DNA of 64,000 nt from DATDAH01 sp963823495 (GCA_963823495.1 CAWGLV010000001.1:992001-1056000), one strand, 5' to 3'. Positions 8,718-17,194 are shown, counted from the first letter of the stretch. Made by a program: numbers and translations. The notes: generated by a model from the letters alone, not told the origin.

Positions 8718-9631
8718 GGCTGGCGGTCGAGCCGTGGGCCCCGGAGTACGGGTCACCGACCGAGGAGGGGGGCCACGAGCCCGAGGAGCCGGCCGTGCTC
8801 GATCTCGAGTGCCCGCCGGCCGACTGGGAGCCACGCTCGCCCGGCGGGGCGCCCGTCGGCACGGTCCACTTCGTCGACGGCGTGCAGCGCATCGAGGCCA
8901 ACGTCGTGGTGACCCTCGATTCCGGTGAGGTCCAGCGGGGCCGCTGTGTGTCCTACGGCGCAGGTGTCGTGCGCTGTGACGACCGGGCCCGGGTCGTCGC
9001 CGCCGAGGTCCGCCGGGAGTTCCTCGCCCCGGACCGGGCGGCTCGGGACATCGCCACCCGTCACGGCACCTTCACCCACTACGGCGTACTCGCCGACGAG
9101 TCCGGGGTCTTCGTCGACGCCCTGCACAAGCGCATGGCGGAGCTGGAGGCCGAGATGGCCGGTGCCGCCGCCATCGGTGAGGACGACCTGCTCATCACCG
9201 ACGGCCCGTTGAGCGGCCGCCGCCACGGGGTCAAGCACGCCGTCGGTTACGTGAAGACCCACCCGACCCCGTATCTGCCCGAGGACCTGTCCCGGCGGGT
9301 GGTCGGAGCCCTGCTCCCCGGCCAGCGCACGCCGGTGTTCCGCCTGGGTGCGGGTCGTCCGGCCTGGTACCTCCGCCTGCCCACGCCGATCCTCCACGGC
9401 TGGTCGGGTGTGGTCCGCTGTGAGGCCGGCGACGAACTCAGCGGCGGCGAGTTGTTCGCCCTCGCCGACCGGGTGACCGCGTCCCTGCCCCGGTTCGCCT
9501 CCGAGGGCCACAAGGACCCCCGGGCGCCCCAGAACCTCTATCCGATCGGGGGCCTGGAGAAGGAGCTCAAGCGCCGCCTCGGCGACCCGCGCCTCTGGTT
9601 CCGTGCCCTGCGCGAGGCCACCGCGGCCTGA
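8714..9631 (+). CDS. nurA: NurA-like 5'-3' nuclease
   Basis: The 305-residue protein has the NurA layout. The first acidic motif, VHFVDGVQRIEANVV, sits near residue 50. A middle block LLITDGPLSG near residue 160 is followed by KHAVGYVKTH, and the C-terminal third ends LYPIGGLEKELKRRLGD. NurA resects the 5' strand of DNA ends while HerA feeds the duplex through its ring. The GTG start overlaps the sbcC stop by four bases, so it is clearly the last cistron of the herA-sbcD-sbcC-nurA operon. The family call rests on these motifs plus context and would be settled by a profile search. Confidence 0.8.
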   Translation: MRLAVEPWAPEYGSPTEEGGHEPEEPAVLDLECPPADWEPRSPGGAPVGTVHFVDGVQRIEANVVVTLDSGEVQRGRCVSYGAGVVRCDDRARVVAAEVRREFLAPDRAARDIATRHGTFTHYGVLADESGVFVDALHKRMAELEAEMAGAAAIGEDDLLITDGPLSGRRHGVKHAVGYVKTHPTPYLPEDLSRRVVGALLPGQRTPVFRLGAGRPAWYLRLPTPILHGWSGVVRCEAGDELSGGELFALADRVTASLPRFASEGHKDPRAPQNLYPIGGLEKELKRRLGDPRLWFRALREATAA

Positions 9632-9695
9632 GGTCCTTCTCCAACGGCGCGGGGCGCACGGCTCAAGGCCGCGGGGCCAGCGCCGATCGGATGTC

Positions 9696-10514
9696 ATGGC
9701 CGCCGAAGCCGTTCCTCGTCACCGCCTGCGCATCACCGTCGCGCTCTTCGCCCTCATGGCGGTCGGGGCCACCGGGCTGGTGGTGGCATTCCGGGACGAA
9801 GGATCGACCGCGGCGGGTCGGGACGTGGCCGCCGGGGAGCAGCTGCGGGTGACGCTGGTGGTGCGGATGACCGACGAGCCGCTGGCCACGGCGAGCGCCA
9901 CGTTGAGGCTGACCAACACCTCGGACCGTCCCGCCTGGTATCGAGGCGACGAGTGCGACGGGCCGGGCCGTCCGGCCGTCGGACCTGCGGCGACCGGGCC
10001 CGGCCCGGGGACTGCGGCCGGGACCGACACCCTGTGGGAGCGGCTCGTCGAGGCCGGCGAACGCTCTCTGCGAGTCGAGTTGGCGCCGTCGGATCCGGGG
10101 CGGTGCGATCCCGATCCGTTCGCGGCCCGGATCGAGCCCGGTGAGACCGTGACCCGGGAGTACCGGTCGGGGGTCGACCCGGTCGATCGCTCGTCGCCGG
10201 TGGAGGCGACCGTCGTGGTCCGGGAGTCGAACCGTCGGGGCCGGACGACGGCCCGCCTGCGGCCGAGGGTGCCCTTCCCCGAGCTGCCCGGTGGTGGCGC
10301 GCTGACCATCGAGCGCGCCGTCGACGCCTTCCTCGCCGACCCGACCGTGGATGGTCTGGTGGCCGAGGCGGGCGCGGACGCCCTGCTGGTCGGGGTGAGC
10401 CGGCGGGGCCCGGTCTGGCGGATGAGCCTGGGTTCGGGGGCGGGCGACCTCTCGGCGGAGGTGCACCCCGACCTGACGGTCCGGGACGTCGACCTCACCA
10501 CGCCTGCCGGCTAG
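9696..10514 (+). CDS. Single-pass membrane-anchored protein of unknown function
   Basis: The product has 272 residues from the ATG at 9696. A basic N-terminus (PRHRLR) precedes one hydrophobic helix (ITVALFALMAVGATGLVVAF, about residues 13-32). The remainder is predicted extracytoplasmic. It contains an immunoglobulin-like segment (LRVTLVVRMTDEPLATASAT, then LRLTNTSDRPAWY) and two acidic cysteines (DECDGPG, GRCDPDPF). I do not recognise a family. It stands alone between the nurA gene and an ABC-transporter operon. Confidence 0.6.
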   Translation: MAAEAVPRHRLRITVALFALMAVGATGLVVAFRDEGSTAAGRDVAAGEQLRVTLVVRMTDEPLATASATLRLTNTSDRPAWYRGDECDGPGRPAVGPAATGPGPGTAAGTDTLWERLVEAGERSLRVELAPSDPGRCDPDPFAARIEPGETVTREYRSGVDPVDRSSPVEATVVVRESNRRGRTTARLRPRVPFPELPGGGALTIERAVDAFLADPTVDGLVAEAGADALLVGVSRRGPVWRMSLGSGAGDLSAEVHPDLTVRDVDLTTPAG

Positions 10515-10587
10515 CTCGGGCACGCGCTCGGAGCGGAGCGTCCATGGACGAACAGGGGTTCGTCGGTCTGGGCCGTAGCCTCATCGG

Positions 10588-11562
10588 GTGACTGATGCCG
10601 CGGTCGTCTGTGAGGGGGTCCGTCGTCACTTCGGGGAGACCGAAGCGGTGGCCGGGGTGGACCTCGAGGTCCACCCCGGCGAGATCTACGGGTTCCTGGG
10701 GCCCAACGGCGCCGGGAAGTCCACCCTCGTGCGGGTCCTCTGCACGCTCATCACCCCGACGGCGGGCCGGGCCCGGGTGGCCGGCTTCGACGTGGCAGGG
10801 GATCCCGACGCGGTGCGGCTGCGGATCGGGGTGGCGCTCCAGGAGGCCGCCCTCGACCCCAAGCAGGCCGGTTCGGAGTTCCTGCTCCTGCAGGCCCGCC
10901 TCTACGGGATGACCTGGGCCGAGGCCCGGGTCCGCCTCGCCGAGCTGCTCGACCTGATCGACATCGGCGATGCCGTCGACCGTGACATCGGGACCTACAG
11001 CGGGGGCATGGCCCGTCGCCTCGACCTCGCCGCGGCACTCGTCCATCGTCCGCAGATCCTGTTCCTCGACGAACCGACCACGGGCCTGGACCCCGCGAGC
11101 CGGGCGAAGGTCTGGGACGAGGTCCGGACGCTCAACCAGGACCTGGGCGTGACGATCTTCCTGACGACCCAGTACCTCGAAGAGGCCGACGAACTGGCCC
11201 ACCGGGTGGGCATCATCGACAAGGGACGGCTGGTGGCCGAGGGCACGCCTCAGGCCCTGAAGCAGTCGGTCGGCACCGACGTCCTCGTAGCCCGGGTCGA
11301 CGGTGACGCCGAGGTGGCCAAGGCCGCGGTGCTCTCGGTGGCGGGCATCGACACGGTCGAGATCCACGGCGACGAGCTCACCGCCGCGGCCGCCGACGGG
11401 GCCGCGGTGATCAGCCCGGTGGCCGTTGCCCTCAACGGGTGCGGGGTGGGCGTGCGGGACCTGACCCTGCGGACGCCGACCCTCGACGACGTGTTCCTCG
11501 AGCTCACGGGCGAGCACATCGAACGAGACGAGACCGCGCTCACCGAGGAGGCCCGTCCGTGA
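10588..11562 (+). CDS. ABC transporter ATP-binding protein, DrrA/CcmA type
   Basis: The 324-residue protein carries a complete ABC ATPase: Walker A GPNGAGKST near residue 37, signature YSGGMARRLD near 135, Walker B ILFLDEPTTGLD near 155, and a downstream switch region reading TTQYLEEADELAHR. In place of the usual switch histidine it has Gln (TTQ), a known variant in daunorubicin-resistance-type exporters. The C-terminal 90 residues form the extra regulatory domain of the DrrA family. It energises export of a drug or lipid with the permease encoded directly downstream, whose GTG overlaps this stop (GTGA). The start is GTG. Confidence 0.9.
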   Translation: MTDAAVVCEGVRRHFGETEAVAGVDLEVHPGEIYGFLGPNGAGKSTLVRVLCTLITPTAGRARVAGFDVAGDPDAVRLRIGVALQEAALDPKQAGSEFLLLQARLYGMTWAEARVRLAELLDLIDIGDAVDRDIGTYSGGMARRLDLAAALVHRPQILFLDEPTTGLDPASRAKVWDEVRTLNQDLGVTIFLTTQYLEEADELAHRVGIIDKGRLVAEGTPQALKQSVGTDVLVARVDGDAEVAKAAVLSVAGIDTVEIHGDELTAAAADGAAVISPVAVALNGCGVGVRDLTLRTPTLDDVFLELTGEHIERDETALTEEARP

Positions 11563-12362
11563 CCGCCGTGACCCCCACCACGCCGCCCGCCGCCCGCCGC
11601 ACCGGCTTCCTGCACGGCATGCGGGTCGTGGGCTACCGGGCCGTGCGCAGCATCCCCAAGGAGCCGGAGACGGCGATCCCCGCCATCGTCGTGCCGGTCT
11701 TCTTCTTCGTGGTGAACATCGGGTCGCTGCAGAACCTCGCGGAGTTCGCCGACCCCGGCTTCGACTACAAGGCGTTCCAGCTCCCCGTGGCGATCATCTT
11801 CGCCGTCACCGGGATCTCCCGGGCGTCGTTGCTGGTCACCGACATCCAGGACGGCTACTTCGACCGCCTGCTGATGACCCCGATCCACCGTCGGGCCCTG
11901 CTGCTCGGACTGATGATCGCCGACTTCGTCCTGGTCGTGGCCCTCAGCATCCCGGTCCTGGCCCTGGGCTTCGCCGTCGGCGTCCGCTTCGAGACCGGCC
12001 TGGCCGGCATCCTGGTGTTCACCCTCCTGGGGGCGCTGTGGGGCCTGGTGTTCACCGGCTTCCCGTACTCGATCGCCCTGAAGACGGGGAGCCCCGGCGC
12101 GGTGAACTCCAGCTTCATCCTCTTCTTCCCCTTCGCCTTCCTGACCACGTCGTTCCTGCCCCAGGAGGCCCTGACCGGTTGGTTGTCGGCCATCGCCACC
12201 TGGAACCCGGTCACCTACCTGCTGGCGGGGATGCGGGCCCTGGTCAGCGACGGCTGGGAGTGGGCCGCCATCGGCAAGGCCTTCCTGGCCATCCTCGGGG
12301 TGGGCATCCTCACCCAGACGATGGCCCTGCTCGCCCTCAAGGGCCGGGTGGCCCGCGGCTGA
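11559..12362 (+). CDS. ABC-2 type transporter permease, DrrB-like
   Basis: The product has 267 residues from the GTG at 11559, overlapping the ATPase gene. About six hydrophobic segments are visible: IPAIVVPVFFFVVNI, FQLPVAIIFAVTGIS, LLLGLMIADFVLVVALSIPV, GILVFTLLGALWGLVF, FILFFPFAFLTTSFLPQEAL and FLAILGVGILTQTMALLAL. The conserved ABC-2 loop before the last pair (FLPQEALTGWLSAIATWNPVTY) matches the ABC-2 permease signature of drug and polysaccharide exporters. With the upstream ATPase it would form a homodimeric half-transporter. The cargo cannot be told from sequence. Confidence 0.88.
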   Translation: MTAVTPTTPPAARRTGFLHGMRVVGYRAVRSIPKEPETAIPAIVVPVFFFVVNIGSLQNLAEFADPGFDYKAFQLPVAIIFAVTGISRASLLVTDIQDGYFDRLLMTPIHRRALLLGLMIADFVLVVALSIPVLALGFAVGVRFETGLAGILVFTLLGALWGLVFTGFPYSIALKTGSPGAVNSSFILFFPFAFLTTSFLPQEALTGWLSAIATWNPVTYLLAGMRALVSDGWEWAAIGKAFLAILGVGILTQTMALLALKGRVARG

Positions 12363-12385
12363 GCCGTTCGTCGTAGCGTCGGGCC

Positions 12386-13165
12386 ATGGCTGTGATCGGA
12401 CCACCGGGCGACCTCTTCGACCTGACCGGCAAGGTCGCGGTCGTCACGGGCGGGAGCCGGGGGATCGGCCGGGCCGTGGCCGAGGGGCTGGCCACGGCCG
12501 GCGCGGATGTGGTGATCGCCAGCCGCAAGCTCGAGGCCTGCGAGGCGGCCGCGGCCGAGATCGGCGCCGCGACCGGCCGGCGGGCCCTGCCGGTGGCCTG
12601 CCACGTCGGGCGGTGGGAGGACTGCGACGCCTTGGTCGACCGGGTGGCCGACGAGTTCGGCCACTGCGAGGTGCTGGTCAACAACGCCGGGATGTCGCCG
12701 CTCTACGAGGACCTGCCGTCGGTGACCCGGGACCTCTACGACAAGGTCCACGCCGTCAACGCGGCGGGCCCGTTCCGGCTGAGCGCCCGGTTCGGCACGA
12801 TGATGGCGGCGGGCGACGGCGGGTCGATCATCAACGTGACCACCGCGGGCTCCCTGCGTCCCGGGGTCGACGACCTGCCCTACGCCATGGCCAAGGCCGG
12901 GCTGAACGCCCTGACGCTGGGCCTGGCCGGCGCGTGGGCGCCGACGGTCCGGGCCAACCTGGTGCTGCCCGGCGCCTTCGACACCGACATCACCGACGCC
13001 TGGCCCCCCGGCATGAAGGAGCAGGCCGCGGCGGTCAACCCGATGCAGCGCATCGGCCGGCCCGAGGACATGGTCGGGGTGTGCGTGTTCCTGGCCAGTG
13101 ACGCCGCCGGCTACGTCAACGGGGCCCAGGTCCTCGTCGACGGCGGGTTCTTCCGCACCCTCTGA
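12386..13165 (+). CDS. SDR-family NAD(P)-dependent oxidoreductase
   Basis: This 259-residue classical short-chain dehydrogenase has the cofactor motif GGSRGIGRA near residue 20, NNAG near 96, catalytic Tyr and Lys in YAMAKAG, and the family ending GAQVLVDGGFF. An Arg in ASRKLEACE after the second strand favours NADP(H). The substrate (a keto or hydroxy group on a lipid or CoA ester) is unknown. A degenerate copy of its last 24 bases follows immediately after the stop (13168-13190). Confidence 0.88.
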   Translation: MAVIGPPGDLFDLTGKVAVVTGGSRGIGRAVAEGLATAGADVVIASRKLEACEAAAAEIGAATGRRALPVACHVGRWEDCDALVDRVADEFGHCEVLVNNAGMSPLYEDLPSVTRDLYDKVHAVNAAGPFRLSARFGTMMAAGDGGSIINVTTAGSLRPGVDDLPYAMAKAGLNALTLGLAGAWAPTVRANLVLPGAFDTDITDAWPPGMKEQAAAVNPMQRIGRPEDMVGVCVFLASDAAGYVNGAQVLVDGGFFRTL

Positions 13166-13285
13166 GAGCGGGTTCTCCCGCGCCTCTGAGGGCGCTCGTC
13201 CGAGCGGTCGGCCGCGGTTTGCCCCCACCGACGGTTCGTGTCATGTTCCTGCCACGACCGACGAGCCGCCGCAGAAGGGGAACGG

Positions 13286-14485
13286 GTGACGGTCATCGAC
13301 CCGAGCGACGTGTACTACGACCCCTACGACGTCGCCATCGACACCGACCCCTACCCGACCTTCCGGCGGCTGCGGGAGGCGGCGCCGCTCTACTACAACG
13401 AGCCCCACGACTTCTACGCCGTCAGCCGCTTCGAGGACGTGGAACGGGGGCTGCGGGAGCCGGAGACGTTCATCTCGGGTCGGGGCGGGATCCTGGAGCT
13501 CATGAAGGCGGGCATTCAGATGCCGCCCGGGATCCTCATCTTCGAGGACCCCCCGACCCACACCATCCACCGGCGCCTGCTGTCGCGGATGTTCACGCCC
13601 AAGCGGGTCGCCGCCCTGGAGCCGAAGATCCGAGAGCTCTGCGCCCGCAGCCTGGACCCGTTGGTGGGGGCGGGCGGGTTCGACTTCGTCGCCGACCTGG
13701 GCGCCGAGATGCCGATGCGGACCATCGGCATGCTCCTCGGCATCCCCGAGGCCGACCAGGAGGCCGTGCGGGACCGGACCGACGCCAACCTGCGCACGGA
13801 GGCCGGCCGACCCATGGACGTCGCCGAGGGATTCGTCCGCACCGACCAGTTCGAGGAGTACCTCGACTGGCGGATGGACCACCCCGCCGACGACATCATG
13901 ACCGAGCTCCTGCACACCGAGTTCGAGGACGAGACGGGTACACGCCGGACCCTCACCCGGGCCGAGGTCCTCACCTATGTGAGCGTCGTCGCGGGAGCGG
14001 GCAACGAGACCACCAACCGCCTGATCGGCTGGACCGGCAAGGTCCTGGCCGACCACCCGGACCAGCGTCGGGAGCTGGTGGAGGATCGTTCGCTGATCCC
14101 GGGGGCCATCGAGGAGCTCCTCCGCTACGAGTCACCCGCGCCCCACGTCGGGCGGTACGTCGCCCGGGACGCCGAGTTCCACGGCCGGACCGTGCCCGAG
14201 GGCAGCGCCATCCTGTTCCTCGCGGGGTCCGCCAACCGGGACGACCGCCGGTTCCCCGACGGCGACCGCTTCGACATCCATCGGGCCGACGGGCCCCACC
14301 TCACCTTCGGCCACGGCATCCACTTCTGCCTGGGCGCGGCGCTGGCCCGCCTGGAGGGCCGGGTGGCCCTCGACGAGGTGCTCGAACGGTTCCCCGAGTG
14401 GGAGGTCGACACCGAGCGGGCGGCGCTCGCGCCGACCTCCACGGTCCGGGGCTGGGAGACCCTCCCGGTGCGGGTGACGGGATGA
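13286..14485 (+). CDS. Cytochrome P450 monooxygenase
   Basis: The 399-residue soluble bacterial P450 starts at the GTG 13286 behind AGAAGGGG. It contains the I-helix VAGAGNETT (oxygen activation), the ExxR pair in EELLRYESPAP, and the heme-binding loop FGHGIHFCLGAAL with the thiolate Cys348. These enzymes hydroxylate hydrophobic compounds using electrons from ferredoxin, and no redox partner is nearby. It closely resembles the N-terminal part of the chimeric P450 at 52433-54040 (both begin with a DVYYDPYD block). Its stop overlaps an ATG that opens a short acyl-CoA-dehydrogenase-like fragment. Confidence 0.93.
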   Translation: MTVIDPSDVYYDPYDVAIDTDPYPTFRRLREAAPLYYNEPHDFYAVSRFEDVERGLREPETFISGRGGILELMKAGIQMPPGILIFEDPPTHTIHRRLLSRMFTPKRVAALEPKIRELCARSLDPLVGAGGFDFVADLGAEMPMRTIGMLLGIPEADQEAVRDRTDANLRTEAGRPMDVAEGFVRTDQFEEYLDWRMDHPADDIMTELLHTEFEDETGTRRTLTRAEVLTYVSVVAGAGNETTNRLIGWTGKVLADHPDQRRELVEDRSLIPGAIEELLRYESPAPHVGRYVARDAEFHGRTVPEGSAILFLAGSANRDDRRFPDGDRFDIHRADGPHLTFGHGIHFCLGAALARLEGRVALDEVLERFPEWEVDTERAALAPTSTVRGWETLPVRVTG

Positions 14486-14595
14486 AGCGCGAGCACCCGA
14501 TCGCCCGGGCGTACGCGGATGCCCGCATCACCACGATCTACGGCGGCACGACCGAGATCATGACGGAGATCGTGGGGCGGTCCCTCGGGCTGTAG
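14482..14595 (+). pseudogene. C-terminal remnant of an acyl-CoA dehydrogenase
   Basis: A 37-codon frame starts with an ATG overlapping the P450 stop (ATGA). It contains YADARITTIYGGTTEIM followed by TEIVGRSLGL, which is the typical last helix of acyl-CoA dehydrogenases. The approximately 340 preceding residues of such an enzyme are absent. A deletion seems to have joined the tail to the P450 gene in a way that keeps it translatable. No function is expected. Confidence 0.7.
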
Positions 14596-14600
14596 GGCGC

Positions 14601-14635
14601 TCGGTCATCGGTCATCGGTCATCGGTCGTCGGTCC
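14601..14635. repeat. Heptanucleotide tandem repeat across a gene end
   Basis: Five units of TCGGTCA (last two TCGGTCG and TCGGTCC) lie in 14601-14635. They span the last codons and the stop of the acyl-CoA dehydrogenase gene that ends at 14612. Gain or loss of one unit would shift the frame and change the C-terminus. Confidence 0.75.
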
Positions 14636-15976
14636 CGGCGGGCCCGCGCTGCGGGGGACGTCGCGGAAGGCCACGTCCCGGTCGAGGGTCCGTTCCCGCG
14701 GCATCCCCAGCACGCGCTCGCTGATCACGTTCCGGGCCATCTCGGTGGTGCCCCCGCCGATGGAGCCCACCTGCCGCATCAACAGCTCGTCACCGACGCC
14801 GGCCAGGGGGCCGTCGTCGTCGGTCCACGCCGCCCCCGCCGTCCCCCCGAGCTCGAAGGCGATGTTGACCCGGCGGGCCGTGCTGGTGCCGTGGAACAGC
14901 CGGGCGACCGCGGCGGCCTGGTCCGACATCGTGCCCCCGGTGATGCCCTGGCCGATGCGGGCCTTGAGCGCCTCGCCGACGAGCTCGAGCGTGTGGGTCT
15001 CGCCCAGCAGGTCACGGGCCACGGGGTCCTCGAGCCGACCGGCGTCACGGGCGATGGCCACCGCCGAGGAGCTGCCGCTGCTGCCCTGCACCGTGCCCGT
15101 CGGCACGGTGACGTAGGGCGAGTTGTAGAGCATGCGCTCGTGGAACATCCAGCGCGTCCCCACGGTCCACCCCTGGTCGACCTCGCCGATGCGATCGGTG
15201 TCGGGCACGCGGACGTCGGTGAGGAACTCCTGGCAGAACTCCCGGTTCCCGTTGAGCATCTCGATGCGGTGCACCTCGATGCCCTCCCGGTCGATCGGGA
15301 GCATGAAGACGGTGAGGCCGCGGTGCTTGGGGACATCCCAGTTGGTGCGGGCGAGGCACAGGCCCCAGTCCGACCACCAGGCCCCGGTGGTCCACACCTT
15401 GGAGCCGTTGAGGACCCACTCGTCGCCGTCGCGGATCGCGGTGGTGAGCGCGCCGGCGACGTCGGAGCCACCCGAGGGCTCCGAGAGGAACTGCATCCAG
15501 ATCTGCTCGCCCCGCAGGATGGCCGGCAGGTGGCGCTTCTTCTGGTCCTCGGTGCCGAAGTCGACCAGGATCGCGGCGCAGGGCGAGAAGGTCGGGACCT
15601 GCAGCCGCACGGGGTACTCGTAGCCGGCGAGCGCCTCGTTGAGCGCGACCTGGTGGGCCGGGGTGAGGCCCTGGCCGCCGTACTCCCGGGGGATGCAGAT
15701 CCCGGCGAGGCCGGCGTCGAAGAGCATCCGCTGCACCTCGCGGTCGCGGGCCACGCCGGCTCGTTCCTCGTCGTCGGCGCGACCGGACCCGAGCGAGACC
15801 ACGAGCGGACCGACCCGGGTCAGGTGTTCCTCGATCCAGGAGCGGGCCCGTTGCCGGAACGCCTCGACGCTCTCGTCCGCGGTGTCGTCGTCGGCGGCGT
15901 CGTCGTCGGCGGCGTCGTCGTCGGCGGTGTCGTCGTCGGCGGTGTCGTCGTCGGCGGTGTCGTCGTCGGCGGTCAC
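14612..15976 (-). CDS. Acyl-CoA dehydrogenase with acidic repeat N-terminus
   Basis: The 454-residue FAD flavoprotein has ACAD landmarks IPREYGGQGLTPAHQ, the FAD-binding FLSEPSGGSDVAGALT, WVLNGSKVWTTGA, and the C-terminal GSIGGGTTEMARNVISERVLG. It oxidises acyl-CoA to enoyl-CoA. It is cotranscribed with another ACAD gene upstream (GTGA overlap), as in heteromeric sterol-side-chain ACADs in which two different subunits form the active tetramer. Oddly, residues 3-37 are a tandem xADDD repeat from 15-bp DNA repeats, so the native start may lie further in, near ESVEAFRQRARSW. The gene end lies in a heptanucleotide repeat. Confidence 0.9.
   Translation of the reverse strand: MTADDDTADDDTADDDTADDDAADDDAADDDTADESVEAFRQRARSWIEEHLTRVGPLVVSLGSGRADDEERAGVARDREVQRMLFDAGLAGICIPREYGGQGLTPAHQVALNEALAGYEYPVRLQVPTFSPCAAILVDFGTEDQKKRHLPAILRGEQIWMQFLSEPSGGSDVAGALTTAIRDGDEWVLNGSKVWTTGAWWSDWGLCLARTNWDVPKHRGLTVFMLPIDREGIEVHRIEMLNGNREFCQEFLTDVRVPDTDRIGEVDQGWTVGTRWMFHERMLYNSPYVTVPTGTVQGSSGSSSAVAIARDAGRLEDPVARDLLGETHTLELVGEALKARIGQGITGGTMSDQAAAVARLFHGTSTARRVNIAFELGGTAGAAWTDDDGPLAGVGDELLMRQVGSIGGGTTEMARNVISERVLGMPRERTLDRDVAFRDVPRSAGPPGPTTDDR
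15881..15970. repeat. Six 15-bp tandem repeats encoding xADDD
   Basis: Six near-identical units of GGYGTCGTCGTCGGC occupy 15881-15970 inside the N-terminus of the acyl-CoA dehydrogenase gene. Read on the reverse strand, each unit encodes Thr/Ala-Ala-Asp-Asp-Asp. Units differ only at one T/C position (Thr or Ala codon), which points to recent slippage expansion. Confidence 0.85.
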
Positions 15977-17112
15977 GCCACGACCTCCCGCGGGGCCAGG
16001 ACGTCGGCGAGGCGCTGGCGGTGCTCGGCCGGGGTCCCGTGGAGCGCCCGGTCCACGGTGTGGCGGCGCAGGTAGAGGTGGAGGTCGTGCTCGAAGGTGA
16101 CACCGATCCCGCCGTGGAGCTGGACGCAGTCCTGCAGCAGCTCCCCACCGACGTCGCCGATGAACGCCTTGGCCGCGCTGAGCAGCTCGTCGGCCTCCGG
16201 CGCGCCCGACGCGACCGCGGCGGCGGCGTCGTCGCTGATGGCGTGGCTGGCCTCGAGCCACGACGTCATGTCGGCGAAGCGGTGCTTGAGGGCCTGGTAG
16301 GACGCCAGCGGGCGCCCGAAGGAGTAGCGGTCGAAGGCCCACTCGGTGGTCATGGCGAACACCCGCTGCAGTGCGCCGGTGGACTGGGCGAGGAGGATGA
16401 CGAGGGCCCGCTGCTGCTGTCGGTGGACATCGGCGGCGGCCGCCCCGACCTCGCCCACGACCGCTGTGGCCGGGAGCCGGACCTGCGGGAAGGCGACCAC
16501 CGAGAAGCGCCGGGTCAGGTCCACGGTCTTCATGGGGGTGACGGCGACGCCCGGGGTGTCCCGGGGGACCAGCACCTGGGTGAGCCCGTCGCCGGTGCGG
16601 CCGGTGACGAGCAGGTGGTCGGCGCGGTCGGCGGACTCGACGGGCCGCTTCGCGCCCTCGAGCACCACGTCGTCACCGTCCACCCGGACCTCGAGGGTGA
16701 CCGTGCCCAGGCGGTCGTTCGGGGCGGGCTCGCCGTAGCACCACGTCGCGATCGACGTTCCGGCCACGAGACCGGCGAGCAGCTCGCGGTGCTGCCCGTC
16801 GCCGGTGTCGCTCAGGGTGGCCGCGACGACGTTGGTCGGGATGAGCGGTCCGGGGGCGGCGTGGCGCCCGAACTCGTGGGCGATCAGCGTGAGGTCGATC
16901 AGGCCCGCACCGCTGATGCTGCCGCCACCGTGGGCCTCGTCGACCAGCAGCGAGGTCCAGCCCAGCTCGGCGCCGCGGCGCCAGTAGTCGTCGTCGAACC
17001 CGGTCGGGTCGTCACGGAGTCGGCGGAGCTCGCCGACGGGCACCTGCTCGCCCAGGAACCGCGCGGTGGTGTCCCGGAAGAACTCCTGGTCTGAGCTCGG
17101 ATCGAGCAGCAC
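15973..17112 (-). CDS. Acyl-CoA dehydrogenase family protein (probable partner subunit)
   Basis: The 379-residue ACAD-fold protein contains the N-terminal helical domain (LGWTSLLVDEAHGGG), the middle beta domain and the C-terminal helices (FDRYSFGRPLASYQALKHR; LQDCVQLHGGIGVTFEHDLH). The C-terminal part has the form seen in actinobacterial two-subunit ACADs of sterol or branched-chain degradation. Its stop overlaps the start of the second ACAD gene, so the products probably assemble together. Which subunit supplies the catalytic glutamate cannot be decided by eye. The gene is transcribed away from a short gap before the esterase gene. Confidence 0.88.
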   Translation of the reverse strand: MLLDPSSDQEFFRDTTARFLGEQVPVGELRRLRDDPTGFDDDYWRRGAELGWTSLLVDEAHGGGSISGAGLIDLTLIAHEFGRHAAPGPLIPTNVVAATLSDTGDGQHRELLAGLVAGTSIATWCYGEPAPNDRLGTVTLEVRVDGDDVVLEGAKRPVESADRADHLLVTGRTGDGLTQVLVPRDTPGVAVTPMKTVDLTRRFSVVAFPQVRLPATAVVGEVGAAAADVHRQQQRALVILLAQSTGALQRVFAMTTEWAFDRYSFGRPLASYQALKHRFADMTSWLEASHAISDDAAAAVASGAPEADELLSAAKAFIGDVGGELLQDCVQLHGGIGVTFEHDLHLYLRRHTVDRALHGTPAEHRQRLADVLAPREVVA

Positions 17113-17194
17113 GTGCCGGACACCCCCCTGGTCGCAACGGCCGGAAGGTACTCCAGAGCCGAATCAGGTCCACGGTCGGGCCTCCGCCGGGCGG

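Noticed and set aside
15881..15970. Possible CRISPR-like or regulatory repeat array
   Set aside because: The units are directly adjacent with no spacers and are in frame in a coding region. It is a slippage repeat.
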